In this document: piece by piece, positions 47,708 to 60,662 of the stretch
Layout: each line of letters begins with the position of its first letter
Numbering within the stretch: position 1 is the first letter of the stretch
NCBI RefSeq assembly: GCF_024713975.1
Contig: NC_091099.1
Location: forward strand, 13,373,501-13,437,500
Direction: 5' to 3'
Length of the DNA stretch: 64,000 nucleotides
From: Paralichthys olivaceus
Taxonomy: Eukaryota > Chordata > Actinopteri > Pleuronectiformes > Paralichthyidae
Made by a program: the position numbers and the translations under genes
The notes under the pieces: generated by a model
Told to the model about the DNA's origin: nothing
Databases searched by the model: none
Seen by the model: only the letters and a program-made list of their open reading frames with translations

Positions 47708-50700
47708 ATGACTTCCAGAAGGCCAATGACTCGCTCTTTTTCTGCTAATGGGAGAACAAGCAGCTTCAGCGAAGATGAGGGCAACGGTTCCAATGGCCGT
47801 TCAGAAGGTCGCAGTAGTTACCTCTCCAATGTTAGGCCTGAAAACAGGTAGAAAGCATCATATATGACCCATGTGTACTAAGAGCATGTGCAGCTTGTGA
47901 AGCAGATTTGTATGTTTAAAAATCAATCATTTTAATTATATGGTGGTTGAGTACAAGCAACTCGGTCAGACAGATCAAGTAAAGCAAAGTTAATTAGTCA
48001 AGCCATTTGTGTTTTCTTCACCATGTTGAGGGCATCACATTGTGGGTTAGAAATTCACATGTATCACAAATAATAATTAATGAAATGTTCCTTTTGTCAA
48101 AGAGGAGGGCAGCAATCATTGACATCCCTCTATTTGCCTCCTCTCCGAATAGCTATTCAAGGTATTCTCACTACAGGCCAGCGAGGTAATCCATACTCTT
48201 AAAAACATTTCTCCCGACTAATATCTTAACCACAACAACTGGTTTACTCCCAAGAATGAAACACAATCACGTCTTTGACTGTAATGAAATGTGTCCAGTT
48301 TGTCTAGTGTTGCATTCGGTTTCAGTGATGATGAACGAAAACGGTTTTGTTGTTGGATTGACAAATCTGTTTTGCCTGAGATTTCACAAGTCTCTTACTC
48401 CTTTCACACTGTATTCACTACCAGAAATATTGATTAACATCCTTCCCTGAGTTATTTGAATGTGCTGCACAGACAGAGGTGGAGATGTCCCTACGTGTTG
48501 CTGAAGTGTAAAACTGTCCAGTGTCTGAAAGCGAAGGGATTGACCCTTTAACACAGGAGTGCTTCCTTCCAGGAGCACATTGTGCAGCATCATGGCTCAG
48601 CTGACCGAGGACATACAGCCGTCCTTTGACACCACCTTGAAATCCAAGGCAGTGTCGGAAAACTGCAACGTGAAGTTCACCTGTGCGGTTTCAGGTGGGT
48701 CAAGTGTGTTTTTCTATATGTCACTGCTTAACATTTGCTAGTTTAGTTGAGAGTTGTGAAGAGACAGGAAGTGAGTGTCGTATATTGGGGTTGTGATGAT
48801 GTGAAGATGATGAAGGAATCTCCGATGACACCGTCTTGATTGTATATAAAAGTTTAATACAAAAAGTTCAGCATCAATACAAGCAAAGCAATCTGCCTGG
48901 AGAGAGATTCGGGGCCAATGTGAATCTTCTGTCGAGGCAACTTCATCTCCTCGTTTATATAGGAGGGTTGTTTGCGTAAACCTAAAGAAAATGCATCTGG
49001 CTTTCCTCCAGATTGTCCGGTGTCAGGAAGGGAATAGCACCAGCTCTTCACGTTTATACAGTCACAGGAAGGGAGACGACACTAGCCCAAATTTAGTGTT
49101 GCACTTAGAACTGTGACCTATCACCCTACCATTTGTTCAGGCTTTCTCCAAATTCCTCAAGACCTGTGGACCTCAAACCTAAAGATAAATTTCTTTTATG
49201 GGGAGGACTACACATAGCATTTCAGACACCACATGAGTAAATGAAATAAACATAAAAACACTGGATGAACTCCTCATAAACAAAAGATGATATGACAATG
49301 ACAAGACTGTTTTTTCAAGATGCTGTGTTTTGTGCTGCAGGCAGATTGAATGGGCAGGTCCAGCTTTTCCATGTGTAACACATCCCAAACATGATGCAAC
49401 AACCCAAAACACATTGATGCCAAAGTCTCTACTGTATTTTATAAACTATATAAGTTTTGATTCATGAGAATATTTAGCACTAGCTGTCACGTTTGCAACA
49501 ACAGAATCTACATTTAAATAAACTGGATCCAGATTTTGTTTGGATCTGCACCACACTGCAAACACTCAAATCGCCTATTAAACATGGTTGGTTTTTCCCC
49601 CTCAAGATTTATGAATTAAAAAAAAAAATCAATGGAAATGTTGTAGTTTTAAGATTTTAAGATAGAATTCCAGGATCCACCTTCGTATAAATATCCACAC
49701 CAGAATTGAATGGGGTGTTTTGGGGGTCATGCTCCGCCCCTCTGAAAAATTTAATGGAAATCATTGTTTTTGTGCAATCCTGGTCATAAACAATCAAACA
49801 AACTAACCAACCAAGAGATGAAAACATAGCCTCCTCGGCCAAAATATAAGCAGCCCTTTGTGGTATGAATAATGTAATGTAATTGCCAAAGAATAGGTGA
49901 ATGTTTCAATCAGTTCCTCAAAGTGTATCCATGTCTGTAGGTCACCCAGCTCCAGAACTGAAGTGGTACAAAGATGATATGGAAATGGACCGGTACTGTG
50001 GACTCCCAAAATATGAAATTCGACGGAATGGAAAAATTCACACCCTCCATATTTACAAGTATGTAAGACAAAGCTCTGACCATAATCAATCTATTACACC
50101 AATGCAGTGGAAATGTAGCAGCTTGTTCATATAATATATCTATAATTAAGATTAATGTCTGATTAATGAGTGTTTCTGTTCAGCTGCACATTGGAAGATG
50201 CAGCAATCTATCAGGTGTCAGCCAGCAACAGCAAAGGCATTGTCTCCTGCTCGGGAGTTCTCGAGGTTGGCACCATGAGCGAGTTCAAGATCCACCAGCG
50301 GTTCTTTGCTAAGCTGAAACAGAAAGCAGAGAAGAAGAAGAAAGAATCTGAGGAACAATCCAAAAAGGCAGATAAAGAAAACATACTGAAAGAGACAGTG
50401 CAAAATAGCCCAGAGCGTCCTCCAAGGAAGCGGCACATCCCGCCACAGGATGGGCCTTTGGTCAAGGAGCCTGATGCTGGAGAACAACTTGGAGCTGCTG
50501 CAGAACCTAATGGCGTTACCTTGGAAGTCAATGATATGGCCGCTGTCACATCCATAGACAGCGGCCTGGAGAAGGAGGATGCCTTGGTTAAAAAGAAAAT
50601 AAAGATCTCAAATAGTGTCGATGTTGACATTAGCAGTGACAGCAGCAGAAGCCACATGATGGGGAACGGAGGTGAAAACTGTTACGATGGAGGAATCAGT

Positions 50701-53700
50701 TTGGCCCAGTTTTTGGCTGAGGCGCTCCAGTCTCAGGCAGCTGAGGAGAAACAGAACTCATCTTTGGGGGAGAAACCTAAAGAGATGAATGTAAGTGATG
50801 GCAAAGAGAAAGAGAGGATGCAAAAGGAGTGGGAAGAAAGAGGGAAAGCTCTGGAGGAAGAGTATGGGAAAAGAAGAGAAGAGGACGTGGCTGCAGAAGG
50901 AGAGAATGAAAGAAAACGGTCGTCGGAGATGTTGCACACAACAGGCCACGGTAAACATGGCTCAGACGTCAAACATCACAAGGCTCATAAGGATCATGAC
51001 CATCACAACATCCAGGCCTCCCTCTCCTCCATGCTCCACACGGTCAAAGACTTCTTCTTTGGTAAGAATAAGAAAGACTCTCACGATCACACTGAGAACA
51101 AGGAGAAAGAGTTTGACCACGACTCACTTCAGCCTCTTCAACCAGAAATGCCGCTGTCATTTAGGCTGCACCAGGAACCTAATCCAGACGTATACAAACC
51201 ATCGAGAGAGGACGTTGTTCCCATGGAAACAGATCATCCACAAGAGCCTTCAGAACATGTGGATATAGTTCAACAATCACATGAACACAAGTGTGAAGAC
51301 AGTTTTCTGCACACTGACCTGCCACCAGATGATAAACCGCCACCTGAGCGCACAGAAGAGTCCACAGGTCAGAGTGTCAAGGTCGCTGTTGGGGCTACGG
51401 AGGCCATGGATCTGTCTGAGGCGACTGGGAGCAGCAGGCCAAGCGAAGACGTGTCATTGTCCGAGCCTCAAGTTCTCACCGAGGTACGTACAACGGTCAG
51501 CTGGCTGCCACTCTGAGTTATTTATAAACTGCGTTTGTGTGACAAGATGAGCCACTTCAGTGCCAAAGCCTGAACTATGTCAGTGACGGATGGCAGATTA
51601 GGTTTTGAACATCTGCTGGTTGTAAATATGGGAGACTGAAAAGCAGATGACGATTCGTAGATGTTATATTCTTGGGGAGTGTGGGGCAATCAGACAGTAC
51701 GTGCCCAGTTTGATACATTCAGCAGAAAGTCAGGAATCAGATACTGGTTGAAAGAGTCAGCCTGGATGTGTGAGGCTGTGGCTTAAGAGGTGGTGTGGGT
51801 CGTCCACTTACCAGAAGTTCAATCCTCATTTCCCCCATTTCAAAGTGTCCTTGGGCAAGACACTGAATTGCCCCGGACGATTGTACCGGCAGTGTAAGAG
51901 TGATCCATGATAGACAAAGTGTCACACATACTGTAGATGCACTGTATGAATGCATGTGTGTGAATGGCAAATGAAAAGCCATATAAATACAGACCATTTA
52001 CCATTTTTCACTCTATAGGAAAGTGTGGGGAACATAGAGAGTCACAGGGAACTAATAGGAACAGGGGTGGGAGTTGTTGTGTGTCTACATATCACACTGT
52101 CAGATCGGTTGTTGGAATATCTCGGATGTTGGCTGCGCAGAGTAGAACACTAGTGCGTCAGAGATCATGATGAAACCTGAATGTCAGAAGTGGCTCTTGT
52201 TACAAACAGAGCTGTGCATGACAGAGGAGCTGTAGGCTCTGGGTTAAGCGGCAGTGGAGCGAGTCCCGTGGCAGGTCTCAGCATGAAGGAGGGCCCTGTC
52301 ACACTGGACACATTCCTCACTGTCCCCTATATCTTAAAATAAATGTCCTGCTCATTTAAAGAAGAGCGGGGGAAGGCAACACTTGTCATGTCAGGGTCCA
52401 GGTCGTTGAGTTGTTTTATGTATGTCACAAGTGGAGGATCAAGATTATGGTGCTGTGATAAATGAGCTGTGCACAGTGTGTACAGCCATATAGTAAGAAA
52501 AACTGATAGTGGTCCTTAGGGATTTATCTTTGTGGTTGTAGAGAAACATATAAGAAATGACTTTTTTGAAGTTATAAAGCTAAAACATGTTTTATATGTG
52601 GCAAATAACATAACATCTTCATCTGAAGCAATGGTACTGACCTTTCCCTTCAATTTCAAACAAAGAGAAAAAAAAGGATTGAACAATTGAAAAATGTATC
52701 CTGAGTCACCCCATCATTTGATTCTGTATGTCATTAAGCAGTTAAATATACGGCCTGCATGCTTAACTGATATTCACTGGAATGATGACTAAATCTTATA
52801 AGCATGTGATTCTAAATATGTGATGGTACACAGACGGTTTTAGTCACACACATAAACTAGAATGACACTCTGGAGAGTGCTTACCTTCGGCAAGGCTTAA
52901 CAACAATTAACAATCTCCTTCCATTGAATCAAGCTGCACTGTATTTCACACACTCACAGATATCAGTTCCCTTAATATTCCTGATCTATTTCAGCAGGAT
53001 CAATAAATTATTTCCAGAGAAATCAAGGAAAATTTAGAAAAACAAATCTCAAAATATTGTTTTTCGAGTTGTTTTCTGTGTAATCAGATGGGTGGAAACA
53101 TCATATCCTGAGTGCAGATAACTGAACATACAAACCAACCAATAATCAAATGGACGGGGGTTAAAACCGTCTTGGCAGAGGTCGAAAATGACTCTAAAGT
53201 TGTTAGAACTTTATTTTTGCTTCTTTTATGTGATCACTAAGAACCAGGTCAAAAACCTTTTGATATGTATTATTGCTGATAATCAATACAGTGAGAATTA
53301 GAATCAGGATGGGCTTTATTGGCCAAGGACACATACATGGAATTTCACTACAGCTTTACATTGCTCTCCATCATATCATTTATTAAGATTCAAATATATT
53401 TGAGTTTATGAATTGCTTTCTTCAGTGAGTTGTACTTGGGAACTGACACTGAGTTATCTGTTGCTGGAAAAGGGAAGTGAAGTGACTATGTTTCAGCACA
53501 ATCCAGCTGCAGAGCAATATTGAACTCCAAATTAACCTTTTTTGTCTGTGTGAGACCTAATGGATGACTGATTTGGAGGAAGTCAGATCTTTGTCTGAAC
53601 AATGTTTTCTCACTAGTGGGACATCTATTTACACATGGACGTGTAGTTCAGATCTGCACTTCAATGTTAGACTAAATGTGACACCAGTTCCTTTCCACTG

Positions 53701-56700
53701 AAACCCACAACTTCTTGTTCTCAGTAGTCAAGGCTAAACCTGACGGCACGTGGCTTCATTACTCCTCCGCATACATGTTAATGGTGTGAATGGCGGAAAC
53801 AGGAGCAGAAAGGGGAATAACACTTCCATCCATACCTGAAAGTTTTCACTGTAAATCTTCTCTTCAGTCATATTTAAATTATATTTATATATATTTATAT
53901 TTCTTTCAGGAATACTAAAATTAAGACTTTCACGTGAAATTATTTTCTTTTTAGTTTTTTTAGTTACAGACTGAATTATGTGGAGCATAACTGGCAGTCT
54001 ACCAGCAAGTACTCTGTGTCAATAGCACACAAGCATGGGAATTCCCCTGTCCGTGTTTCAACACGAGACACATGAGTCCACAGGCAAAAAACTTGACTGC
54101 AGTTTTTTTGTGGCATAAAAGTTAGGATTATATGGGTGATCATTTAGAACTTAATCTAGATAATGTTTGACCAAGAATGATAAAATCTATTTTGTGGAAC
54201 ATCTTATTAAACCCTTCCATGAGGAAACACTTGGTTACAGCTACCTCGCCCGCACGTGACAGGAGTTAAATGGGTTCCTGAAATAAGCTGACAGGTCGTA
54301 AAAACACAGGAATATATTGACTGGCTGTACTTGTCCCGCATTCTTTTGGAGGCCTTTCGCTATCGACTGATAACTGATCAACTTTGTTTACAGACTTCCT
54401 GTCTACCAAGGATGTAACGCTGGGTTGTAGCAGAATATAATTCATACCTCTGTTGACTTATTAGGCATGCAGTCACACAGTCAGAGGTCACAACCATTTT
54501 AGTTTTCGTGTGCAGTTTTTTTTATCATAATAATAATAACTTTGTTAATGTAGCACCTTTTGAAAAAGCCGTGACAAAGTGCTTCTCAAAGAAGACAATT
54601 AAAAACAGAACAAAATTCAAAGACAACAAACAAAATGTATCTGCTGATTTAAAATATTATTTATATATATATATATATATATATAGATAAAATAACACAT
54701 CATTAAAAAAAGTGATGGAAAAGGAAAGGATATAGAAACATAAGTAATAGCAAAAAAACAACAACAATATGACGCTGAATCTTTTTTCAGCCGGTAACAA
54801 ATCATCTGCAAAATGTTTTGCATGCATAACAAGTCAAACCAACAAATTTGTATTTCATTGGGTTTGTCTTATAGCATTAATTTTTTTTTTTTACTTTCCC
54901 TAAGATGGAACACAAAGATTCTCAGACAGCTTCCGTCAACACAGAGGTTCCTGTAAACCAGCGAGAACCAGAGTGTTTGATAGATTCATCAGAGCCCAAT
55001 CAACAGGCTGCAAGAGATGAGTCTTCACCCAAGGAATACATGTCTGCCTCTCAACAGCAAACCACAGCCCCTCATGAAGAACACCCTGCATCAGCTATTG
55101 CTAAGTTTGAAGAAGGCTGGATTCCCCCTAACCGTGTTATCTCACTGTCAGACAGCCACGGCTTTGGTCGAGCAACCCAAGAGGAGCAGCTGAATATCGA
55201 TTTAGTGGGCAAGGTGGTTAAACCTGACACAGCGGAAGGCCTGTCCTCCTCCAACAAGTTGTGTGAGGAAGAGAAAGCTGAAGTGAAATTGCTCGAACAG
55301 CCATGCTCAGATATAAACAGATCTGAGGTTACTGAATTACCAGCAAATTCAGTGGATGAGAGAGTAGAGCCATGTGAGAACATGACACCAGATCAGGTGC
55401 TTCCACCTCTGCCTGCTGTGACTTGCGCTGCAGAGGAAGATTGTGTAAGAGAAGAGAACGAATGTACCTCACCCACTCAGGAAATGAGCTTGGGATTTCC
55501 GGCTGAGAGTTTAGGGCTGGTTGACCTAAAAATACAGCCCAAATTTCACTTTCCTTCTGCAGGAGAGGAGGTCTCACAAGGCCAAAATCTCAGTGCAGAG
55601 CAGAGTGCAAGCTCAGGTTTTAGCAGCAGTGAAAAAAGAAGTGACTTGGAAGAGGCGTCGAATTTTGCCTTAGAGAACAGTTTAGAGGGTAACTTGTGTT
55701 ACAATGTGAAGAAGGAGGTGATTTTAGACAGTGTTAACACTGAAGCGAGAGATGAGCATCTACAGATTGAAGAGATTGAGAAGAAAGTAGAAGAGATGGA
55801 TGAATCAAAAACACTTTTAGTAGCAGAGACCAAGGGAAGTGAAGCTGACGTTTCGGAGGAACTGACACATCAACATGGTAGTGAGAAACAACTGGGTTGG
55901 CCTTCAGTGAATATTCCAACAATCCACATATCTACCATTGAAGACAGCACAGATATTCAACCAACTGTGCCAGATGTAAACCAACATGAACATTTTGTAA
56001 TCCCAAAAATTGAAATAATAGAGCCCGAGCTCAAAGATAGCACTGTTCTGGAATTGAATAAGCCAGAATCAGATCTGGCAATGTTGCAAAGCCATGATGC
56101 AACTCATATGTCAGAGACGATAATCCAAGACATTAGCGTGACTGACTTTCCAGACTCGCCCTCGCAGAAAAGTATGCAGAGTAATAATTCACTGACAGAG
56201 AAAGTAAAGGAAGTTGCACAATTACCTGATGAGACTAAGATAATTGAGCAGGGGCAGCCGCACAAGCAAAGCAGTGAACAGCTCCCTCAGATGGAGACTG
56301 CATTAATTCCTGTTATAAATGTGTCATGCACTGATGACAAGGAGGATCATGCATTTGTAAATGCCAACGTTTCGCATGTACTGGAGCCTTTCGAAACTCC
56401 AACAGTGCCTTTGTTTGTGGTGCCCCCGATCTCTGTCACTTGTCATGAAAGTGATCCAGGTCTCAGCTTGCCCACGCAAAGTGAGTGGACAGAAACAGAA
56501 ACTGATGTCACGCTAAGGGTAACAAATCACAATGCGGTCTATGACTTGATGACAAAGCCTGAAAAAAGTCTGAGTGGACAACAGACTGTTGAAGAAGTGG
56601 CAGAGAAGATTATAAAAGAGAACACCCCGTCTTTGCTAAGTGAAGCTCTTACACCAAAGGCTGGTGACAATGTGCCATCATCCAATAAGACAACAGAAGA

Positions 56701-59700
56701 CAATACTGTTCCTGAAATTTCAAAGATAAAACCTCTTAAAGAGCCCAAAACAGAGAATTCAGTTTCTGAGGAAGTGCAGAGAAGCAGACCTTCTGTTGAC
56801 AGACTCAGCTCCAAACCCCCAGCACACCCATCACTGAGTCCAGCCAGTCTCCGCAAATTCATGTCCAAAGCTGTTCTGGACTCAGACAGTGAGACAGTGA
56901 CGGCTGTCCCTGTCATCACTGTGGGTGATCGTCAGAGTGACAAAGCGGACGAGGATCTCAGTGGAGGCTCGACGCCAACGTCGTCCCTCTCCTGTGAGAA
57001 CAGTCCCCGGCTGAAACGCAGAGACAGCCTGTCCCTCATACGCTCTGCCACGCCCGAGGAGCTGGCCTCTGGCGCTCGCCGCAAAATCTTCATCCTTAAG
57101 CCTAAAGAGGATGGAGATGGAGCAGTGGTTGGTGCGCTGGACACTCAAGGCAAGAAGGAGACCCCCTACATGTCACCCAGTCAGGCTCGCAGGGCGGCGT
57201 TATTACAAGCTCCGAAAGGACAGAATACACCACCGATGGAGAGACGCTCTCCACTGCTGAACCGCAGGAAGGCCACGCTGGAGGTACCAAAGGCCATGGA
57301 CGAGACTCCCAAAGAGGAAGCAGTCACAAAAAAAGAGGAAAAACCAGCTGAAAAGAAGCTAGACCCATTGAAAGGTAATATTTTAATCAATAAATCACTA
57401 CACCCTATCACACAATGTTAAAGAAAGAGGAAAAAATGTGAGTTGTGTAAAAAGGTTCTTCCCTGACTCATAACACATTCTTCCACAAATGTTCATGGTA
57501 ATCCGTTCAGTAGTTTTTGTGTAGTCTTTCTCATAAACAACCAAACCAACCAACAAACAAACGGACACGGATTATATACACTGATGAAGACTATAAGTCT
57601 CATTGGAATCACAAGTTATTGGCTGTTCAATGACTACGGCAACATCTCTAACTTTATTCTGCTTAGTATTCATAAACAATATTTAAAAAACCAAGTGGTT
57701 CCACAAAATCCTAATTACAGTAATGATAATTATAATAATTCTGTAATAGTCCGTATGATTATCTCTTCCCTGGCATTTGAGGAAGTTTAAACATTAGAGT
57801 CTCCACTCCCAATGTTTTATAGTATATATTTACCATTGTGCCCTTGCACCACCAGCTCCACAGGTGATCCGAAAGATCAGGGGAGAGCCGTTCCCAGATG
57901 CCTCTGGACACCTGAAGCTGTGGTGCCAGTTCTTCAACGTACTCAGTGACTCCACCATCAAGTGGTACAGAGAAGAGGAAGAGATACTGGAAGTGAAGAG
58001 AAGGTAAAATCTCTGTCTTGTGCTAACCACCCATGAAACTAATCACCAGCAATATCACACAATGCTCAATTTGTCATTAACTTCATAACCTTTCTCGTTG
58101 CTGTTGTTCTGAGGATTTATAGCCGACATTACTGGTAAAAAGTGGGACAGGCTCCAAATGTGAGACAGTATTGCCTGGAGGATAAGTAAGATTAATTTGG
58201 GCCTCAGCGTGCACTGTGTGGCCCTCTGCCATTCTCATATTCTAACTGCTGTGACTGTGAACCCCACAGCTGTGACACAGAGAGGTGAATTTCTGGCTAG
58301 ACACAGAAACTGTAACCCGACACAATATTTCCCTCATCTCCAGGGAGCATTAAAAGTCTATATATGGGCGAGTGGCTGCTGCATCAGCACATTGCTGTCT
58401 GCTTGTTTCTTTGTCTCTCACTGACACCTTGTGGGCTGTTGTTGGATCTGCAAAACCTTAGGTGCGAATTTGATGTGTGTGTTTTTCCCTTTTTTTGAAA
58501 TCCCAAGCGGAGGTGATGAAAGCCAAGTAGCGCTGGCTATTGTGCTGGCATCCAGCCAAGACTGTGGGGTATATGGCTGCACTATCAATAATGAATATGG
58601 GACGGACACCACTGACTTCCTGCTCAGCGTAGATGGTACGATACAGTGTTCCTGTGTGGAATCAAGTGTGAAATTAGAATCTAACAATGTCATAAATGCA
58701 TTAATGAGTCTTTTCTGCATTTACAGTTCTCTCTGATATACTACTAAAAGATGATCTGGAAGGTAAGAGAAATACCACAGGGGCATTTTTATGTTTTCAT
58801 TATTCTTTTGGGTTGTCTGTATGTCTGTTCATCCCATTCCTGTGAACTCAATATCTCAAGAGGGCCTTGAGGGAATTTTCTTCACATTCTGTAAAAACAT
58901 TCACTTGGACTAAAGGATGACTTGATTAGATTTTAGAGGTCAAAGATCAACGTCACTGTAACCTCACAAATATCTTTTTCGCCTTGTGGAGGTAGAAGGC
59001 CACCAGGGAATCCTTTCACATTTGGCACAAACATTCACTTGGACTCATCTGGATTAATTAAAATATGTTTGTTTTTCCTGAATGTGATATCCTATGATCA
59101 GTTCTTCAACTTTGGTGCAAACATTCACTTGGACTCAAAGATGAACTAGATTTCTATGGTCAAAGGTCACGGTGGCTTCATATGAATCTGGGGAAAAGAA
59201 TGTTGATGGAAACTGCAGTGGTTGGTGGAGGCATACAAACGCAGTATAGTATTTGCACAGTATTTCTAGATCCACATTTTCTATGTGCTATCACTGCTCA
59301 CTGTGAGTGTGTTTTCTGTTAGTGGGAGAGGAGATCGAGATGACACCACTGATGTTCACCAAAGGCCTGGTGGACTGCGGCAGCTGGGGCGACAAGTACT
59401 TTGGCCGCATCATGAACGAAGCGGTGCACATCGGCGAGGGTTGCGCTCACAAAGCCAGTAGAGTGAGGGTCATCTACGGCCTCGACCCCATCTTTGACTC
59501 CGGAAGCAATTGTATTATCAAAATTCTAAACCCCATCGCGTACGGAACTAAACAAGAGAGCAACCTGGCTGAGAGGAATCTAGAGATTACTAAGCAAGTG
59601 AGTGGTGGATTTATTTTCTACTGTTAATTGTTCAATTGTGATTGTTATTGCAGTATATGAGTCTGATTGAATGAATTCCTTGTGTTGCCAGGAATGCAAA

Positions 59701-60662
59701 GTCCAAAACATGATACGAGAATACTGTAAAATCTTTACGGCAGAGGCGAGAGTTAATGAGAACTTTGGCTTTTCACTAGAGTGAGTACCACAATAATTAT
59801 ACGCTTACTCTGATTCTTCATATGCAATGCACAACACTGTTAGAGATCAACCCACTGTTTACTTTGTGTTGCCCTCAGAGTGATCCCTCAGTATCTCATG
59901 TACCGCCCTGCCAACTCTGTGCCGTACGCCACAGTGGAGGCCAACCTTGAAGGAGTCTTTCAAAAATATTGTATGATGGGTCCTAAAGGCCAGCTGATCA
60001 CACAAACCGTTTCTGAGGTGGAGCAGAAATGCAGCTCCTTCCAGCACTGGATCCATCAGTGGACACACGGCAATCTGCTCGTCACTCGACTGGAAGGTGA
60101 GCCATATGTACGAGGTGATAACACAAGTAAGTGAGAATGAAAATATTAATAATCTCTCAATCTTTCCTCTGCATTTGCAGGTGTTGAAACAAAGCTAACA
60201 AATGTTAGAGTTGTGACCAAGTCAAAAGGGTTTGTATCCAATTAATTTATATCCTTGATTTCTATTCAATACATTCAAATGATATATTCTTTGCTATAAT
60301 AAAGTTGTCCTCTGTATTTCAGATACCAGGGATTAACAGAACGCGGCTCTCCAGAAGTTTTCGACCAGTTCCTGACGCAGCACCAGTGCAACTACTATTG
60401 TGGACTTCTCTGCCTGCGCTCCCTGAAGAATATGGACAGTCTGCAGCAGCCCACCAAAATAAAGGGGTCCCGGAGCCCCCTCCTCAACCGCAAGTTAGGC
60501 TCAGGGAGCCCGCAGCTGCAGCGTAAAGGACACAGCCCTCAGATATCAAGAAAGGCCAACTCAAGCCCAAAAGTGACCAGAAAAGTTCAGGAGACAGAGG
60601 ACAATAAATCAGACACCAAAACCAAACCTGCAGAAACTGCTGATGCTCTTGAAATGCAATAG
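47708..60662 (+). CDS. alpk3: Alpha-protein kinase 3 (ALPK3), complete, 14 coding exons
   Basis: ALPK3 is a striated-muscle alpha-kinase family protein, thought to be a pseudokinase of nuclear envelope/M-band, linked to cardiomyopathy. Coding exons: 47708-47847, 48153-48185, 48573-48694, 49941-50058, 50184-51483, 54905-57374, 57856-58003, 58508-58635, 58727-58762, 59323-59597, 59692-59780, 59879-60096, 60181-60229, 60323-60662. The sum is 5,466 nt (1,821 aa), all phases closing. Order: basic N-terminus (MTSRRPMTRS, like mammalian ALPK3), Ig domain (~68-165), long low-complexity charged region (~165-1390), second Ig domain (~1395-1498), alpha-kinase domain (~1500-1740), Ser/Lys/Pro-rich tail. 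Lys1565 (CIIKIL) and the zinc motif HQCNYYC (1729-1735) are present. LTNVRV at 1698-1703 stands where active alpha-kinases have D-x-Q. The synteny with an SLC28A gene and the domain order favour ALPK3 over ALPK2. The a or b teleost copy is not determined. Confidence 0.95.
49500..49850. repeat. Dispersed repeat copy in an alpk3 intron
   Basis: Contains ctggatccagattttgtttg, gatctgcaccacactgca, tggaaatcattgtttttgtg, caaactaaccaaccaagaga and aaaacatagcctcctcggcc. It belongs to the same family as 4,220-4,420, and partial duplication inside the copy is likely. Confidence 0.55.
51770..52008 (+). mobile_element. SINE-like repeat in alpk3 intron 5
   Basis: It shows the common fish signature tgtccttgggcaagacactg, aattgcccc, tgtatgaatgcatgtgtgtg and a 3' end aagccatataaatacagaccatttaccatt. 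This is a second repeat family, distinct from the B-box SINE above. Confidence 0.7.
54661..54685. repeat. (TA)n microsatellite
   Basis: About 12 ta units in alpk3 intron 5. Confidence 0.9.
58850..59250 (+). repeat. Dispersed repeat with internal subrepeats in an alpk3 intron
   Basis: The word acattcacttggact occurs three times (about 58,898, 59,028 and 59,121), twice followed after a few bases by gatga(c/a)... and a ggtcaaaggtcacg-like segment. This is a familiar interspersed fish repeat built of tandem subunits. No coding potential. Confidence 0.55.

Larger units (their letters stand above)
51484..54904 (+). other. alpk3 intron 5 (3.4 kb), repeat-bearing
   Basis: This intron separates the two large exons. 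It contains a SINE-like element (51,770-52,008), a dispersed repeat fragment near 52,900-53,180 and a (TA)n tract at 54,661-54,685. No further alpk3 exon is needed, since phase 0 to phase 0 joins directly. Confidence 0.8.

Noticed and set aside
50211..50972. Several minus-strand ORFs of 66-148 codons
   Set aside because: They are antisense shadows of alpk3 exon 5, which has consistent phases and homology on the plus strand.
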